From Spartobacteria bacterium (GTDB taxonomy: Bacteria > Verrucomicrobiota > Verrucomicrobiia > Chthoniobacterales > UBA6821): a stretch of DNA of 47,918 bases. Shown here one piece after another: positions 8,036 through 16,100 of the stretch; the first letter of the stretch is position 1, and each line of letters starts with the position of its first letter. The stretch is taken from positions 1-47,918 of the forward strand of contig CANKWU010000014.1 in NCBI GenBank assembly GCA_947487385.1, given 5' to 3'. Position numbers and translations under genes: made by a program. The notes under the pieces are model-generated. The model did not search any database. It saw nothing but the letters and a program-made list of their open reading frames with translations, and was not told where the DNA came from.

Positions 8036-8547
8036 GGAATTGCGAGAAGCTTTGTGAAATGATGCAGAGATCGTCCCGATGCCGGGGCTGAAGGAGGTGA
8101 CGCCACCATGACCTCGGCGGTCACGATGCCTGGAGTGGTGCGATTCGGGCTAAGGGTTAGCCTCGCGATGGCGACGATCCCCTGATCGAGGATGGGATTG
8201 GTGGCTTCGGACGAGGGGATCAGACGAATCGGTTCGCATGAGGAGTCGTAGGCAACGCAGCAACTGGTAGCAGATTGAGCGGAGATGCTTTTCCATACCG
8301 GAATGCCATTGCTCATCGATGTAGCAAGATGCAGGGATGACGGATCGCGTCCGAAGGTGAGGCCTTCCATGATATCTGAAGCGATCAGGGCTGCCTGTGA
8401 CTCATCCTTGGCATCCCTTTCAGTCTTGTGGGTTACAGAAAATAGAGCGATCAGAGCAATTGCTGTTATAAAAAAAATGCCTGCCGCAACCAGGATCTCC
8501 ACGAGGGTAAATGCATGAGATTGTGAGGAACTTATTTTCCTTATCAT
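8032..8547 (-). CDS. Verru_Chthon cassette protein B (small pseudopilin)
   Basis: 171 residues. The prepilin signal reads SHAFTLVEILVAAGIFFITA, with Glu17 at +5 relative to Phe13. The residue before the cleavage site is Ala12 rather than the near-invariant Gly, which is unusual and may slow or change processing. The remainder is a small globular domain of GspI type, with one adjacent Cys pair (SCCVAYDSSC) that could form disulphides in the periplasm. Four-nt overlaps join it to genes D (upstream) and C (downstream). Expected to be a minor subunit of the same filament or secretion tip as A, C and D. Confidence 0.78.
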   Translation of the reverse strand: MIRKISSSQSHAFTLVEILVAAGIFFITAIALIALFSVTHKTERDAKDESQAALIASDIMEGLTFGRDPSSLHLATSMSNGIPVWKSISAQSATSCCVAYDSSCEPIRLIPSSEATNPILDQGIVAIARLTLSPNRTTPGIVTAEVMVASPPSAPASGRSLHHFTKLLAIP

Positions 8548-9197
8548 TGCTTGGAATTGTAGCTTGCTCGTCCAGTGCCGCGTGAGAGCTCGATGGAAGC
8601 AGGAGAGGAACCTTTGAGGGGACGTAGACGGAGAAAGAGCATCGGGCCTCCCTGTTGAGGAATGCCGATTCTTCCCGAGCGTTGGAACATCAATCCCCCT
8701 AACGACATGGTCGGCGGCATAGGGGCTCCTGATGCTTTCCCCAGCGCGCTGGTGATCACCTCAGCCGGCGGCTTCTGATCCATCAGGGTATCCTCTCCAG
8801 CCAGGAACATGACCCCCCGAGGAAGCATCGTCCAGTTGCCTGCTGGTATGAATTGAGGTGATCCCGTGCTGGCTCGCGTCACGATGCGAAGGGATGCTTG
8901 CTTGAGTCCCTCATCGTTCCTGAACAAAACCCAGACTTCTTTTTTGCCCGATACAGCGGCCAGGCGCGCCTGCTCCAGGGTCCCCATGGCAAGAGTTACC
9001 GCGGCATTGTTGGCATGGGAGCGAGTGATTGCTCCCCATGTCGGAACCGCAAGAGATAGAAGGGCAGCAATCACCGCCATGACAACAAGTAACTCCGTAA
9101 GGGTGACTCCGGAACGGGTCGATTGATCTGGTAGATGCTCGGACACAGTAATGAAGCGTGTCTGATTGTCTTGCGTCGGGCCATTCCAAATTCGCAT
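8544..9197 (-). CDS. Verru_Chthon cassette protein D (GspH-like pseudopilin)
   Basis: 217 residues from the ATG at 9197. The prepilin motif is RSGVTLTELLVVMAVIAALL: Gly30 at -1, Val31 where Phe or Met is usual, Glu35 at +5. The C-terminal domain resembles GspH/FimT-type pseudopilins (LEQARLAAVSGKKEVWV after the helix). Start choice: the frame is open to an ATG at 9275, but that would overlap crcB by 52 nt and add an unneeded leader; a GTG at 9146 would give a compact 14-residue leader and is the main alternative. First pseudopilin gene of the cassette in transcription order. Confidence 0.75.
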   Translation of the reverse strand: MRIWNGPTQDNQTRFITVSEHLPDQSTRSGVTLTELLVVMAVIAALLSLAVPTWGAITRSHANNAAVTLAMGTLEQARLAAVSGKKEVWVLFRNDEGLKQASLRIVTRASTGSPQFIPAGNWTMLPRGVMFLAGEDTLMDQKPPAEVITSALGKASGAPMPPTMSLGGLMFQRSGRIGIPQQGGPMLFLRLRPLKGSSPASIELSRGTGRASYNSKQ

Positions 9198-9223
9198 CCG
9201 ACAATAGCCGGCAGATGGGATGT

Positions 9224-9640
9224 TTATTGGCAGACCCTGATGACTGAGAAGCCTAGCCAAATACCCGCTATGCATAGAAACACGGAGAGAAAGACATTAA
9301 GGAATGCCCCGGTCCAATTTCCCTGTTCCATGAGAAGGAAAGTCTGGAGGGAGAAAGAGGAAAAGGTTGTGTAGCCACCCAACACTCCAATCATCATAAA
9401 AGTGCGAACTCCTGGTGAGAAGATAAGCTTGCCTGGATCAGTCTCGCCGTAGCCGGCCAGAAGCCCCATCAGGAAAGCTCCTGTGATATTCACCATCACC
9501 GTGCCAAAGGGAAACAGGTTTCCCATCCCAATCCAACGGGTGATGAGATCCGTCATTCCGGCGCGGGCGACCGATCCAAGGGCTCCGCCGATGCCGACGA
9601 GAAGATAAGGATGTCGAAGGATGAGATTGATGGACTCCAT
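9224..9640 (-). CDS. crcB: CrcB/Fluc fluoride channel
   Basis: 138 residues from the ATG at 9640 (a TTG at 9655 would add five residues). Four membrane segments, with the family signatures LVGIGGALGSVARAGM near 15-30, FPFGTVMVNITGAFLMGLLAGY near 45-65 (the conserved Asn of the pore) and GVLGGYTTFSSFSLQTF near 85-102 (the conserved Thr-Thr-Phe-Ser-Ser-Phe track). Fluc proteins are dual-topology dimers that let fluoride leave the cell. The gene ends 26 nt before cassette gene D on the same strand, so it may lead that operon, though no functional tie is evident. No fluoride riboswitch could be recognised upstream. Confidence 0.9.
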   Translation of the reverse strand: MESINLILRHPYLLVGIGGALGSVARAGMTDLITRWIGMGNLFPFGTVMVNITGAFLMGLLAGYGETDPGKLIFSPGVRTFMMIGVLGGYTTFSSFSLQTFLLMEQGNWTGAFLNVFLSVFLCIAGIWLGFSVIRVCQ

Positions 9641-9770
9641 GACTTCACTGAACAAGAAATGGCAGCTTGTTAAAAGATGGAAACAAGCGTGCCTGATAGG
9701 GTGTAAAATAGAGTCCGTGCCGGAGATTTCAGCTTTCCGATTTTCGTCTTCATCTGATAATCAATTATTC

Positions 9771-10325
9771 ATGACCCCCATACCAAACATCTTCTTCGTC
9801 TTAACAGTTCTCTTGTTTTGCGCCTTTCCTCTGGTTGCCCAAGACTTCCCGACCACAAAAATCGCGAAGATGGATGCAGCCTCCTACCTGCAGCCTCTTC
9901 CGGATGACAGGGTCGTCCCGCTCAAGGTTATTGCCGGCGACTTCGCGGCCCATCCTGATGCTGCGGCAGGCAAATATTCCGGCAAGCGCATCACCGTGAT
10001 CGGCCGTATCTCCGCCATCAACAATGGGAATGGAGAGAACAAGGTGCTCGTCGTCACCATGCAGGATCCTTCGGGGAATCTCCCTGCTGTGAGGGCTGAT
10101 TTTTTCTATGGATCCATTCCTGCAAACTCTGAAATTCAGATCTCTTCTGATGGTTCGTCGGCGACCATTGTGCGTCGTGACCGCAGTGGTAATATTCTTG
10201 CGCAAGACCCTTATCTTGCTGTCGATCAACGAGTCGCTATCAAGGGTGATTTCAAAGAAGTTAAGGTGGGAGATATCGTCCTGACTTCCTGCAAGCTGGA
10301 ACCGAAAAGGAAGTACAAGGAGTAA
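9771..10325 (+). CDS. Secreted OB-fold (tRNA_anti-like) protein
   Basis: 184 residues from the ATG at 9771. Residues 1-24 are a clear signal peptide (hydrophobic FFVLTVLLFCAFPLVA, likely cut before QDF). The mature part has AAGKYSGKRITVIGRISAIN near 60-80 and VDQRVAIKGDFKEVKVGDIVLTSCKL near the end, the beta pattern of OB-fold domains in the tRNA_anti-like group, where a strand with Gly-Lys-x-Val-x-Gly opens the barrel. No lipobox is visible after the signal. An open frame extends upstream to 9621, but it overlaps the divergent crcB start, so the signal-peptide ATG was chosen. Role unknown. Confidence 0.6.
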   Translation: MTPIPNIFFVLTVLLFCAFPLVAQDFPTTKIAKMDAASYLQPLPDDRVVPLKVIAGDFAAHPDAAAGKYSGKRITVIGRISAINNGNGENKVLVVTMQDPSGNLPAVRADFFYGSIPANSEIQISSDGSSATIVRRDRSGNILAQDPYLAVDQRVAIKGDFKEVKVGDIVLTSCKLEPKRKYKE

Positions 10326-10462
10326 AGGCTTGTTGAGGAAGCTCCGCGGGAAATTCTTTGGGAAACTTTCCCTAAGTAGTTGTTCCCTTCTATCCTTCGT
10401 GCGAATGCCACAAAAAAAGAGCTAGTCAAGCCAAAGAAGGATCCTTAAGAGCTTCTACCTAT

Positions 10463-10747
10463 ATGTCCGATTCCCGTGACAAGATTCCCAATGTAAACAA
10501 TTCTTCCCCAGTCTCCGGAGAAAAGAAACCCATGATGCGCAAGGTTGGGAAGATCAATACGGGATTTCGTGAAATAGAGGAACCCTCCGAGCTTCCTCCC
10601 CGGATCTTTGGAATCAAGCCTCCTGTCGATGCCCAAGATCGCTACAATCTCATGCTCCTGGGCATTGCCCTCATAATAGCGGTGTTGATTTTCGGATTAT
10701 TGGAATTAAAACAATTATGCGAAGTTATCTTTGAGGCATCCCATTAG
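10463..10747 (+). CDS. Small single-pass membrane protein, unknown
   Basis: 94 residues: a polar, basic N-terminal 60 residues, then one membrane helix (LMLLGIALIIAVLIFGLLEL, about 63-82) and a short tail. No family is recognised. N-in topology is likely. It sits 137 nt after the OB-fold gene and 189 nt before the helicase on the same strand. Base use is similar to its neighbours, which supports a real gene, but only conservation in relatives would prove it. Confidence 0.5.
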   Translation: MSDSRDKIPNVNNSSPVSGEKKPMMRKVGKINTGFREIEEPSELPPRIFGIKPPVDAQDRYNLMLLGIALIIAVLIFGLLELKQLCEVIFEASH

Positions 10748-10829
10748 GGTCTCATTAAGACCTCCAATTAGCGAACTGCTCGGCCAATGACGTGGTCATG
10801 AAGCCCTTCATGGATAGGCAGTAAACTTC

Positions 10830-10846
10830 GGGAGATTGAGTCTCCC
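10830..10846 (+). other. Short hairpin in the leader of the DEAD-box helicase gene
   Basis: GGGAGA, loop TTGAG, TCTCCC: a 6-bp stem about 90 nt before the helicase start. A second possible hairpin, GGGAT-TTT-ATCCC, lies at about 10912-10924. DEAD-box genes often carry structured leaders tied to cold or self-regulation; that role here is only an inference. Confidence 0.3.
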
Positions 10847-10936
10847 ACGACAATGGTTATTCCTATCTATTCAGGGTCTTCAAGGAAGTTCCGGTTTAAG
10901 CTTTTCCGCTTGGGATTTTATCCCTTTGCTCCATGA

Positions 10937-12301
10937 ATGCCCTTTCGCTCGCTCGGCCTTGATGCCGCTATTCTCAAAGCCGTTCAGGAAACTGGTTACA
11001 CGGAACCTACCCCAATCCAGTCCGCCGCGATCCCCTTCGTGCTTCAGCGCAGGGACCTAATCGGCATCGCCCAGACCGGCACGGGCAAGACAGCCGCCTT
11101 CACGCTGCCGATCCTCTCGCTGCTGGCTGCCACTCCTTCCAGAGGCATCCGTGCCCTCATTATCGCCCCGACCCGCGAACTGGTTGTGCAGATCGAGGAG
11201 AATGTCCGAGCCTATGCCAAGCACATGCCGCTCACCGTGGCCACGGTCTTCGGTGGAGTCAGCGAAAAACCCCAGATCAAGGCGCTCGAGCAGGGTGCTG
11301 ATCTCGTCGTCGCCACGCCGGGACGCCTTCTCGACATCATTCGGGGCAGGGAGAAAGCCTTTGCTCACATCGAGTTCCTCGTGCTCGACGAGGCTGACCG
11401 GATGCTCGACATGGGATTCGTGCCCGCGATTCGCCAGATCGTGAAGCTCCTGCCGCGCAAGCGCCAGACCCTCTTCTTCTCCGCTACGCTCTCCCGCGAG
11501 ATTGAGAAACTCACCGGTGAGTTTCTGCAGGAGCCCGAGACGGTCGAGATCGGTCGCCGTTCCAATCCTGCCGACACAGTTACCCAGTCAGTCTACGAGA
11601 TCCCCCAGCATCTCAAGCCGGGTCTTCTTCTCCATCTGCTTCAGAACGGAGCTCTCAATATGGTACTCGTCTTCACAAGAACCAAGCATGGTGCCGATCG
11701 CATCGCCCGGCGACTGGAGCAGGCGGGTATCACGACTGGAGCAATTCATTCGAACCGATCCCAGAACCAGCGTCTGCGAGCCCTCAATGAATTTCGCGAA
11801 GGAAAGATCCGAGTTCTTGTGGCGACCGACATCGCTGCCCGCGGCATCGACGTTGATGGAATTTCCCATGTGGTGAACTATGACTTCCCTCCGCATCACG
11901 AGGATTATGTCCATCGTATCGGACGCACTGGCAGGGCCAAGGCCGTGGGTGAGGCAATCAGCTTTGTTTCTAAAGAGGACGATGATGCCCTGCGTGCCCT
12001 CGAGCGCTTTACACGCCGAGGGATTCCTCGCGTGAAGGCCGAGGGATTTGATGACAAGGCCCCCGCACCCCCTCGGGAGAGAAGTGCTGGAGGCAATCGT
12101 CGTCCGCCGCGTAAGCCGGGGGAGGTGAGGGCACCCCGCTCTTCATCTTCCTCTTCTTATCGGAGTGGAGGTCATTCACGCCAGCATCGTTCTGATACAG
12201 GCGGTGGTGCTGGCGGTACTCAGACCGGTCAGAAATCCTCCGGAGAAAAGAAAGGCGTCATGGGACGGATCTTCGGCTTCGGCCGCCGCCAATCATCTTA
12301 A
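10937..12301 (+). CDS. rhlE: DEAD-box ATP-dependent RNA helicase (RhlE-like)
   Basis: 454 residues with all helicase motifs in order: Q motif (YTEPTPIQSAAIP, about 20-32), AQTGTGKTAA (motif I), PTRELVVQ (Ia), TPGRLLD (Ib), DEAD (II), SAT (III), then in the second RecA domain VFTRTK (IV), ATDIAARGIDV (V) and HRIGRTGR (VI). The tail from about 370 is Arg/Ser/Gly/Pro-rich and disordered, as in RhlE-type proteins, ending in a basic KKGVMGRIFGFGRR segment likely to bind RNA. It should remodel structured RNA in ribosome assembly or mRNA decay. The ATG at 10937 was chosen because the ATG four bases earlier runs into a stop. Confidence 0.9.
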   Translation: MPFRSLGLDAAILKAVQETGYTEPTPIQSAAIPFVLQRRDLIGIAQTGTGKTAAFTLPILSLLAATPSRGIRALIIAPTRELVVQIEENVRAYAKHMPLTVATVFGGVSEKPQIKALEQGADLVVATPGRLLDIIRGREKAFAHIEFLVLDEADRMLDMGFVPAIRQIVKLLPRKRQTLFFSATLSREIEKLTGEFLQEPETVEIGRRSNPADTVTQSVYEIPQHLKPGLLLHLLQNGALNMVLVFTRTKHGADRIARRLEQAGITTGAIHSNRSQNQRLRALNEFREGKIRVLVATDIAARGIDVDGISHVVNYDFPPHHEDYVHRIGRTGRAKAVGEAISFVSKEDDDALRALERFTRRGIPRVKAEGFDDKAPAPPRERSAGGNRRPPRKPGEVRAPRSSSSSSYRSGGHSRQHRSDTGGGAGGTQTGQKSSGEKKGVMGRIFGFGRRQSS

Positions 12302-12341
12302 GAAAAGATAGAGCCACAAAAGTAAGGCACAACAGGGGAAT

Positions 12342-12356
12342 GAGAGCATGACTCTC
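12342..12356 (+). terminator. Weak hairpin downstream of the helicase gene
   Basis: GAGAG, loop CATGA, CTCTC lies 41 nt after the helicase stop, with partial extra pairing outside (AGGGGAA with TTCCT). There is only a short T-containing stretch after it, so it may be a factor-dependent terminator or mere chance. The rest of 12302-12506 shows no gene or clear signal. Confidence 0.3.
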
Positions 12357-12506
12357 CTGTTCCTCTTATAGGGGAGACGCTCAAGAGCAACCCAAGAACC
12401 AATCGGATCACCACATCACTTTGGTCAGCAGTGATTAAATTATACTGGGAGCGCAGGCGAACACCGCACTGCGCCAAAATTTCAAGCCTCCACCCTGAAG
12501 TAGGTC

Positions 12507-12535
12507 GGGGGTGAGTCCTCTTCGGACCCACCCCC
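12507..12535 (-). terminator. Strong 12-bp hairpin just after rnpB
   Basis: On the minus strand GGGGGTGGGTCC pairs with GGACTCACCCCC across a GAAGA loop. All 12 pairs form, one being a G-U wobble; in the plus-strand copy that pair becomes an A-C mismatch. This strand bias supports folding in the rnpB transcript. It starts about 5 nt beyond the predicted mature 3' end. No T-run follows, so it may be a processing or stability hairpin rather than an intrinsic terminator. Confidence 0.5.
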
Positions 12536-12540
12536 GCCAG

Positions 12541-12954
12541 GTGTGACGGCTATAAGCCGGATTCTGTCAGGCCGGGTTACCCCGGCTTGGACGGCCATTT
12601 CTCTCAAGGATCGCAGGCGAACCTTGGATCCCCGCCCGTCTTGCGACGGGTGCGACGTTACCCGGGGTCCCGTTTCACCGATGGTGAAACCTCGAAGCCG
12701 GCGGCCTCTTCCCCTGTTCTGTCTTGCACCGCATAGGGTTTTTCATGCCCCCTCGGTTGCCCTCGGGGCGGTGGGCTCTTACCCCGCCTTTTCACCCTTA
12801 CCCCAATCTTGCGACCGAGGCGGTATTTTCTCTGTGACACTCTCCGTCGACCGGGACTTTCGCCCCTGCCTCCCGCGTGTTCTACGCGGTATGCTGCCGT
12901 GTGGTGTCCGGACTTTCCTCCAGGATTGCTCCCAGCGGTCGTCCACCGCCACTA
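12541..12954 (-). ncRNA. rnpB: RNase P RNA, bacterial type A
   Basis: Read on the minus strand, the sequence holds the universal RNase P core: GGAGGAAAGTCCGGACACC near the 5' end (CR-I), GGCGAAAGTCC, ACAGAGAAAATACCGCC (CR-II/III), GGTAAGGGTGAAAAGG, GGTAAGAGCCCACCG, and near the 3' end GACAGAATCCGGCTTATA (CR-V). The P1 helix can be drawn as GTGGCGGT at the 5' end with GCCGTCAC at the 3' end (all pairs, two G-U), which sets the limits given here to within a few bases. It is the catalytic RNA that matures tRNA 5' ends. It lies downstream of uvrA on the same strand, about 150 nt after its stop. Confidence 0.93.
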
Positions 12955-12956
12955 GG

Positions 12957-13004
12957 AAGCCATAACCCACCCCTGCTTTCAATGCAAGCGGGCGGGTATG
13001 GCTT
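12957..13004 (-). other. 48-nt imperfect hairpin abutting the 5' end of rnpB
   Basis: On the minus strand AAGCCATA-CCC-G-CCC pairs with GGG-T-GGG-T-TATGGCTT, with TGC/GCA closing the loop. The middle G-T pair is a wobble only in minus-strand RNA (A-C mismatch in plus), so it probably folds in a transcript reading toward rnpB. Its 3' edge is about 3-4 nt from P1 of RNase P RNA. It could end uvrA transcription, lead the rnpB precursor, or be a 5' extension of the RNA. Confidence 0.5.
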
Positions 13005-13010
13005 AGTGAC

Positions 13011-13038
13011 AAGTGGAAAGTTAAAAGTTGAAGTGGGA
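13011..13038. repeat. Heptamer-periodic tract between uvrA and rnpB
   Basis: On the plus strand AAGTGGA, AAGTTAA, AAGTTGA, AGTGGGA follow each other directly. It is purine-rich on plus and pyrimidine-rich on minus, the same style as the other heptamer tracts in this window. Confidence 0.6.
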
Positions 13039-13039
13039 A

Positions 13040-13071
13040 AAATCCGTATGAGAGGATTTGTTGGATTTCCC
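13040..13071 (-). terminator. Possible uvrA terminator with two alternative stems
   Basis: About 35 nt after the uvrA stop, the minus strand has AAATCC, an 8-nt loop, GGATTT, then further Ts and CCC. A longer outer option pairs GGGAAATCC (13063-13071) with the GGATTTTTCCC arm (13035-13045). The two folds exclude each other. Stems are weak, so the call is tentative. Confidence 0.35.
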
Positions 13072-13107
13072 ATGAGACTTTAGTCCTCAGCCTGCAGTCT
13101 AAACACC

Positions 13108-16100
13108 TTAGGCAGGTTGTCTGCCCAGCACCTCTTTGAGGAATGGGGCTGTTCTGCTGGTCTTGCTCTTGGCCACTTCCTCGGGGGTTCCGGTCGCCAC
13201 GATCTGTCCACCGCGATGTCCAGCCTCGGGTCCGACATCAATGATATAGTCGGCCTCGGCCACGAGATCGAGATGATGCTCCACAACGATCACGGTGTGC
13301 CCCTCATCGACAAGGCGATGGAGTACTGTTTGAAGGAGCTCCACGTCGGCGGCGTGCAGTCCGATTGTCGGCTCTTCCAAGATGTAAAGGGTGCCTCCCC
13401 GTTTTGCCATGCGCGGGCTTTCTGTTCCTCCTCCGCCGCGGGCAAGCTGGGTGACAAGCTTGATGCGCTGGGCTTCGCCACCGCTGAGCGTTGGACTTGG
13501 CTGCCCAAGCTTGAGATAACCGAGGCCGGTCTCGACTAGGAGTTTCAAGGGCTTGCGGATCTTGGGATGGGCTGAAAAAAACTCGGCGGCCTGTTCGACG
13601 GTCATCGAGAGCACGTCACCGATGGACTTGCCATCGTACTTCACTTCCAAGGTCTGGCGGTTGAAGCGGCTTCCGCCGCAGTCTTCGCACGGCATGTAGG
13701 AAGTTGGCAGGAAATTCATCTCGAGTTTTATGACACCCTGTCCCTCGCAGGTGTCGCAGCGTCCGCCCTGATTGTTGAAGGAAAAGCGACTTCCCGAGTA
13801 ACCCCGCATCCGTGCATCCGGCAAACCGGCGTAGAGAGTCCGGATGGCATCAAAAATCTTCAGGTAGGTGGCGGGGGTAGATCGCGAGGTTTTACCGATC
13901 GGAGACTGATCAACTTCGATCACTTGGGAGAGGTGCTCGACGCCGCTGATCGAACTCCAATACTGAGGGCCGTTCTTCTTCCTTCTGCCGGTACGAATCA
14001 GAGACTCCTCCACGGCGGGAAGGAGTACGCCTCGCAGGAGGGTGCTTTTTCCGGATCCGCTGATCCCGCTGATAGCAGTGAGGCGTTGAAGCGGGAAGGT
14101 GACGTTGACGTTGGCGAGGTTATGTCGCTTGGCTCCCTTGAGTTCGAGCCATGCCGTGACATCCTTCATTGATCGACGTGATCCACGGAGAGGATGAACG
14201 GGCGGCTCGCGTAGGAATTTTCCGGTAACCGAGCGTTCGCTCGCCATTACCTCGTCCATCGTGCCGAAGGCGATGATTTCCCCTCCGTAGCTGCCGGCCT
14301 TGGGGCCGAGATCAATGATCCGATCTGCTCGGCGCATCGTTTCCTCATCGTGTTCGACGATGATCAAGGAATTACCCTGTGCGGTCAGTTCCCCGAGCGC
14401 GTCCAGGAGTCGCTCGTTGTCGCGGGGGTGCAGTCCGATCGTGGGTTCGTCGAGGACATAGAGGACTCCGCGGAGATTCGAACCAAGCTGAGCGGCAAGA
14501 CGGATGCGCTGCGATTCACCGCCGCTGAGGGTCTTGGCTGAACGATGGAGTTGCAGGTAGTCGAGGCCGACGCGTCCGAGAAATTCCAGTCTCTGACGAA
14601 TCTCCGGAAGGATATCCCGTGCCATGATCTCATCACGCCCCTTGAAGTTCCAATTCCCGGTCAGAGTGAGTGCATCGTTAGAGGATAGTGCGGAAAAACC
14701 GGCGATGCTCTCGCCGTTGATCCGCACGGCGCAGGCCACGGGATTGAGACGGTCACCCTGGCAGACGGGGCAGGGGCGTGTCTCTCCCTCCTCGCGGTTT
14801 TCAAAGGATTTTTCCGCCGCCAAGTCAGCTTCCAACTGTGAGTCAAAGTCCTTGGCCTGGGGGATCTCACTCCAGACTTCGCCAAAGCCACGGCAATGCT
14901 CACACCATCCATGGGGTGAGTTGAAGGAGAAGAGTCTGGGATCGAGTTCCTCAAAGGATCGTCCGCAATCCGGGCAGTTCATCTCAGAGCTGAGGATCCG
15001 GAATTCATCGGCAATATCCGTTTTGGCTTTCTTGCCGGCTTTTTTCTTAAGTGCTTTGGAGGTCTTAGAAGCTTTGGCAGGTTTTTCCTTGGAGATTTCG
15101 TCCGGCGAAGTTGAAGGAAATGGTCGTGCCTTCGCGGTTCCCTTGCCGATGTCAAGAGCCTGCTTGGCCAGATCGAGGATCCCTTTCTTAGCTCCCTTCT
15201 CGATCGTTCCGATCAAGACATCGATGGTGTGTTCCTTGAAACGTTCCAGTGCCTCGAATCCCTCGACGGTCACCAGTTCCCCATCGACCAGCAGAGTCGA
15301 ATATCCATGGTCACCCGCCCAGCGGGCAACCTCGGTGTGGTATCCCTTGCGTCCCCGGATCAGGTTGGCAAAGAGTTGGACTGGGGAGTCTTTTGCCATC
15401 GCCTCAAGCTCTGTAGCCACGGCGGTGAGGGAGCTCTTCTGGACGGCGACATTGCAGTCGGGGCAATGCTGGGTTCCGAGCTTTGAGTAAAGGAGTCGGA
15501 GGAACTGATGGATCTCGGTGACGGTGGCGACGGTCGACTTGCCGCCCCCCCGGGTGATCCGTTGCTCGATCGCCACGCTCGGTGGCAGTCCCTCGATCCG
15601 ATCGACATCGGGTTTCTCGAGTTGCTCGACAAACTGACGGGCGTAAGGAGACATGCTGTCGAGGAAGCGGCGTTGCCCTTCAGCAAAGAGGATATCGAAA
15701 GCGAGGGTCGACTTGCCGCTGCCACTCAATCCGGTCACGACGATCATTTCATCGCGGGGGATATCGATGGAAATGTTCTTGAGATTGTGCTCGCGCGCTC
15801 CGTGAATCTGGATTGATTTTGAAATCGGTGTCTGCTTCCGGACCAGGCCTTTTTCAAGACGGAGTGGGGGTCTTCCCGCCAGGACTTCGCGCAAATAGCG
15901 TCCGGTGTGGGAGCCCTTGACGGCTGCAACCTCCTCAGGGGTTCCGCTCACGACGAGTTTACCCCCCTCGTCACCGGCTTCCGGGCCGATGTCGATGACC
16001 CAGTCGGCGGTCTTGATCACGTCGAGGTTATGCTCAATGACAATGATGCTGTTCCCTTCCGAGGCCAGGCGCTCGAAGGCTTTCAGCAAGATGGCGATGT

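Noticed and set aside
9641-9770. Possible fluoride riboswitch before crcB
   Set aside because: crcB genes often have one, so I read the minus strand here. There is a 7-bp hairpin (GCTTGTT at 9665-9671 with AACAAGC at 9682-9688), but the conserved crcB-motif core is not seen.
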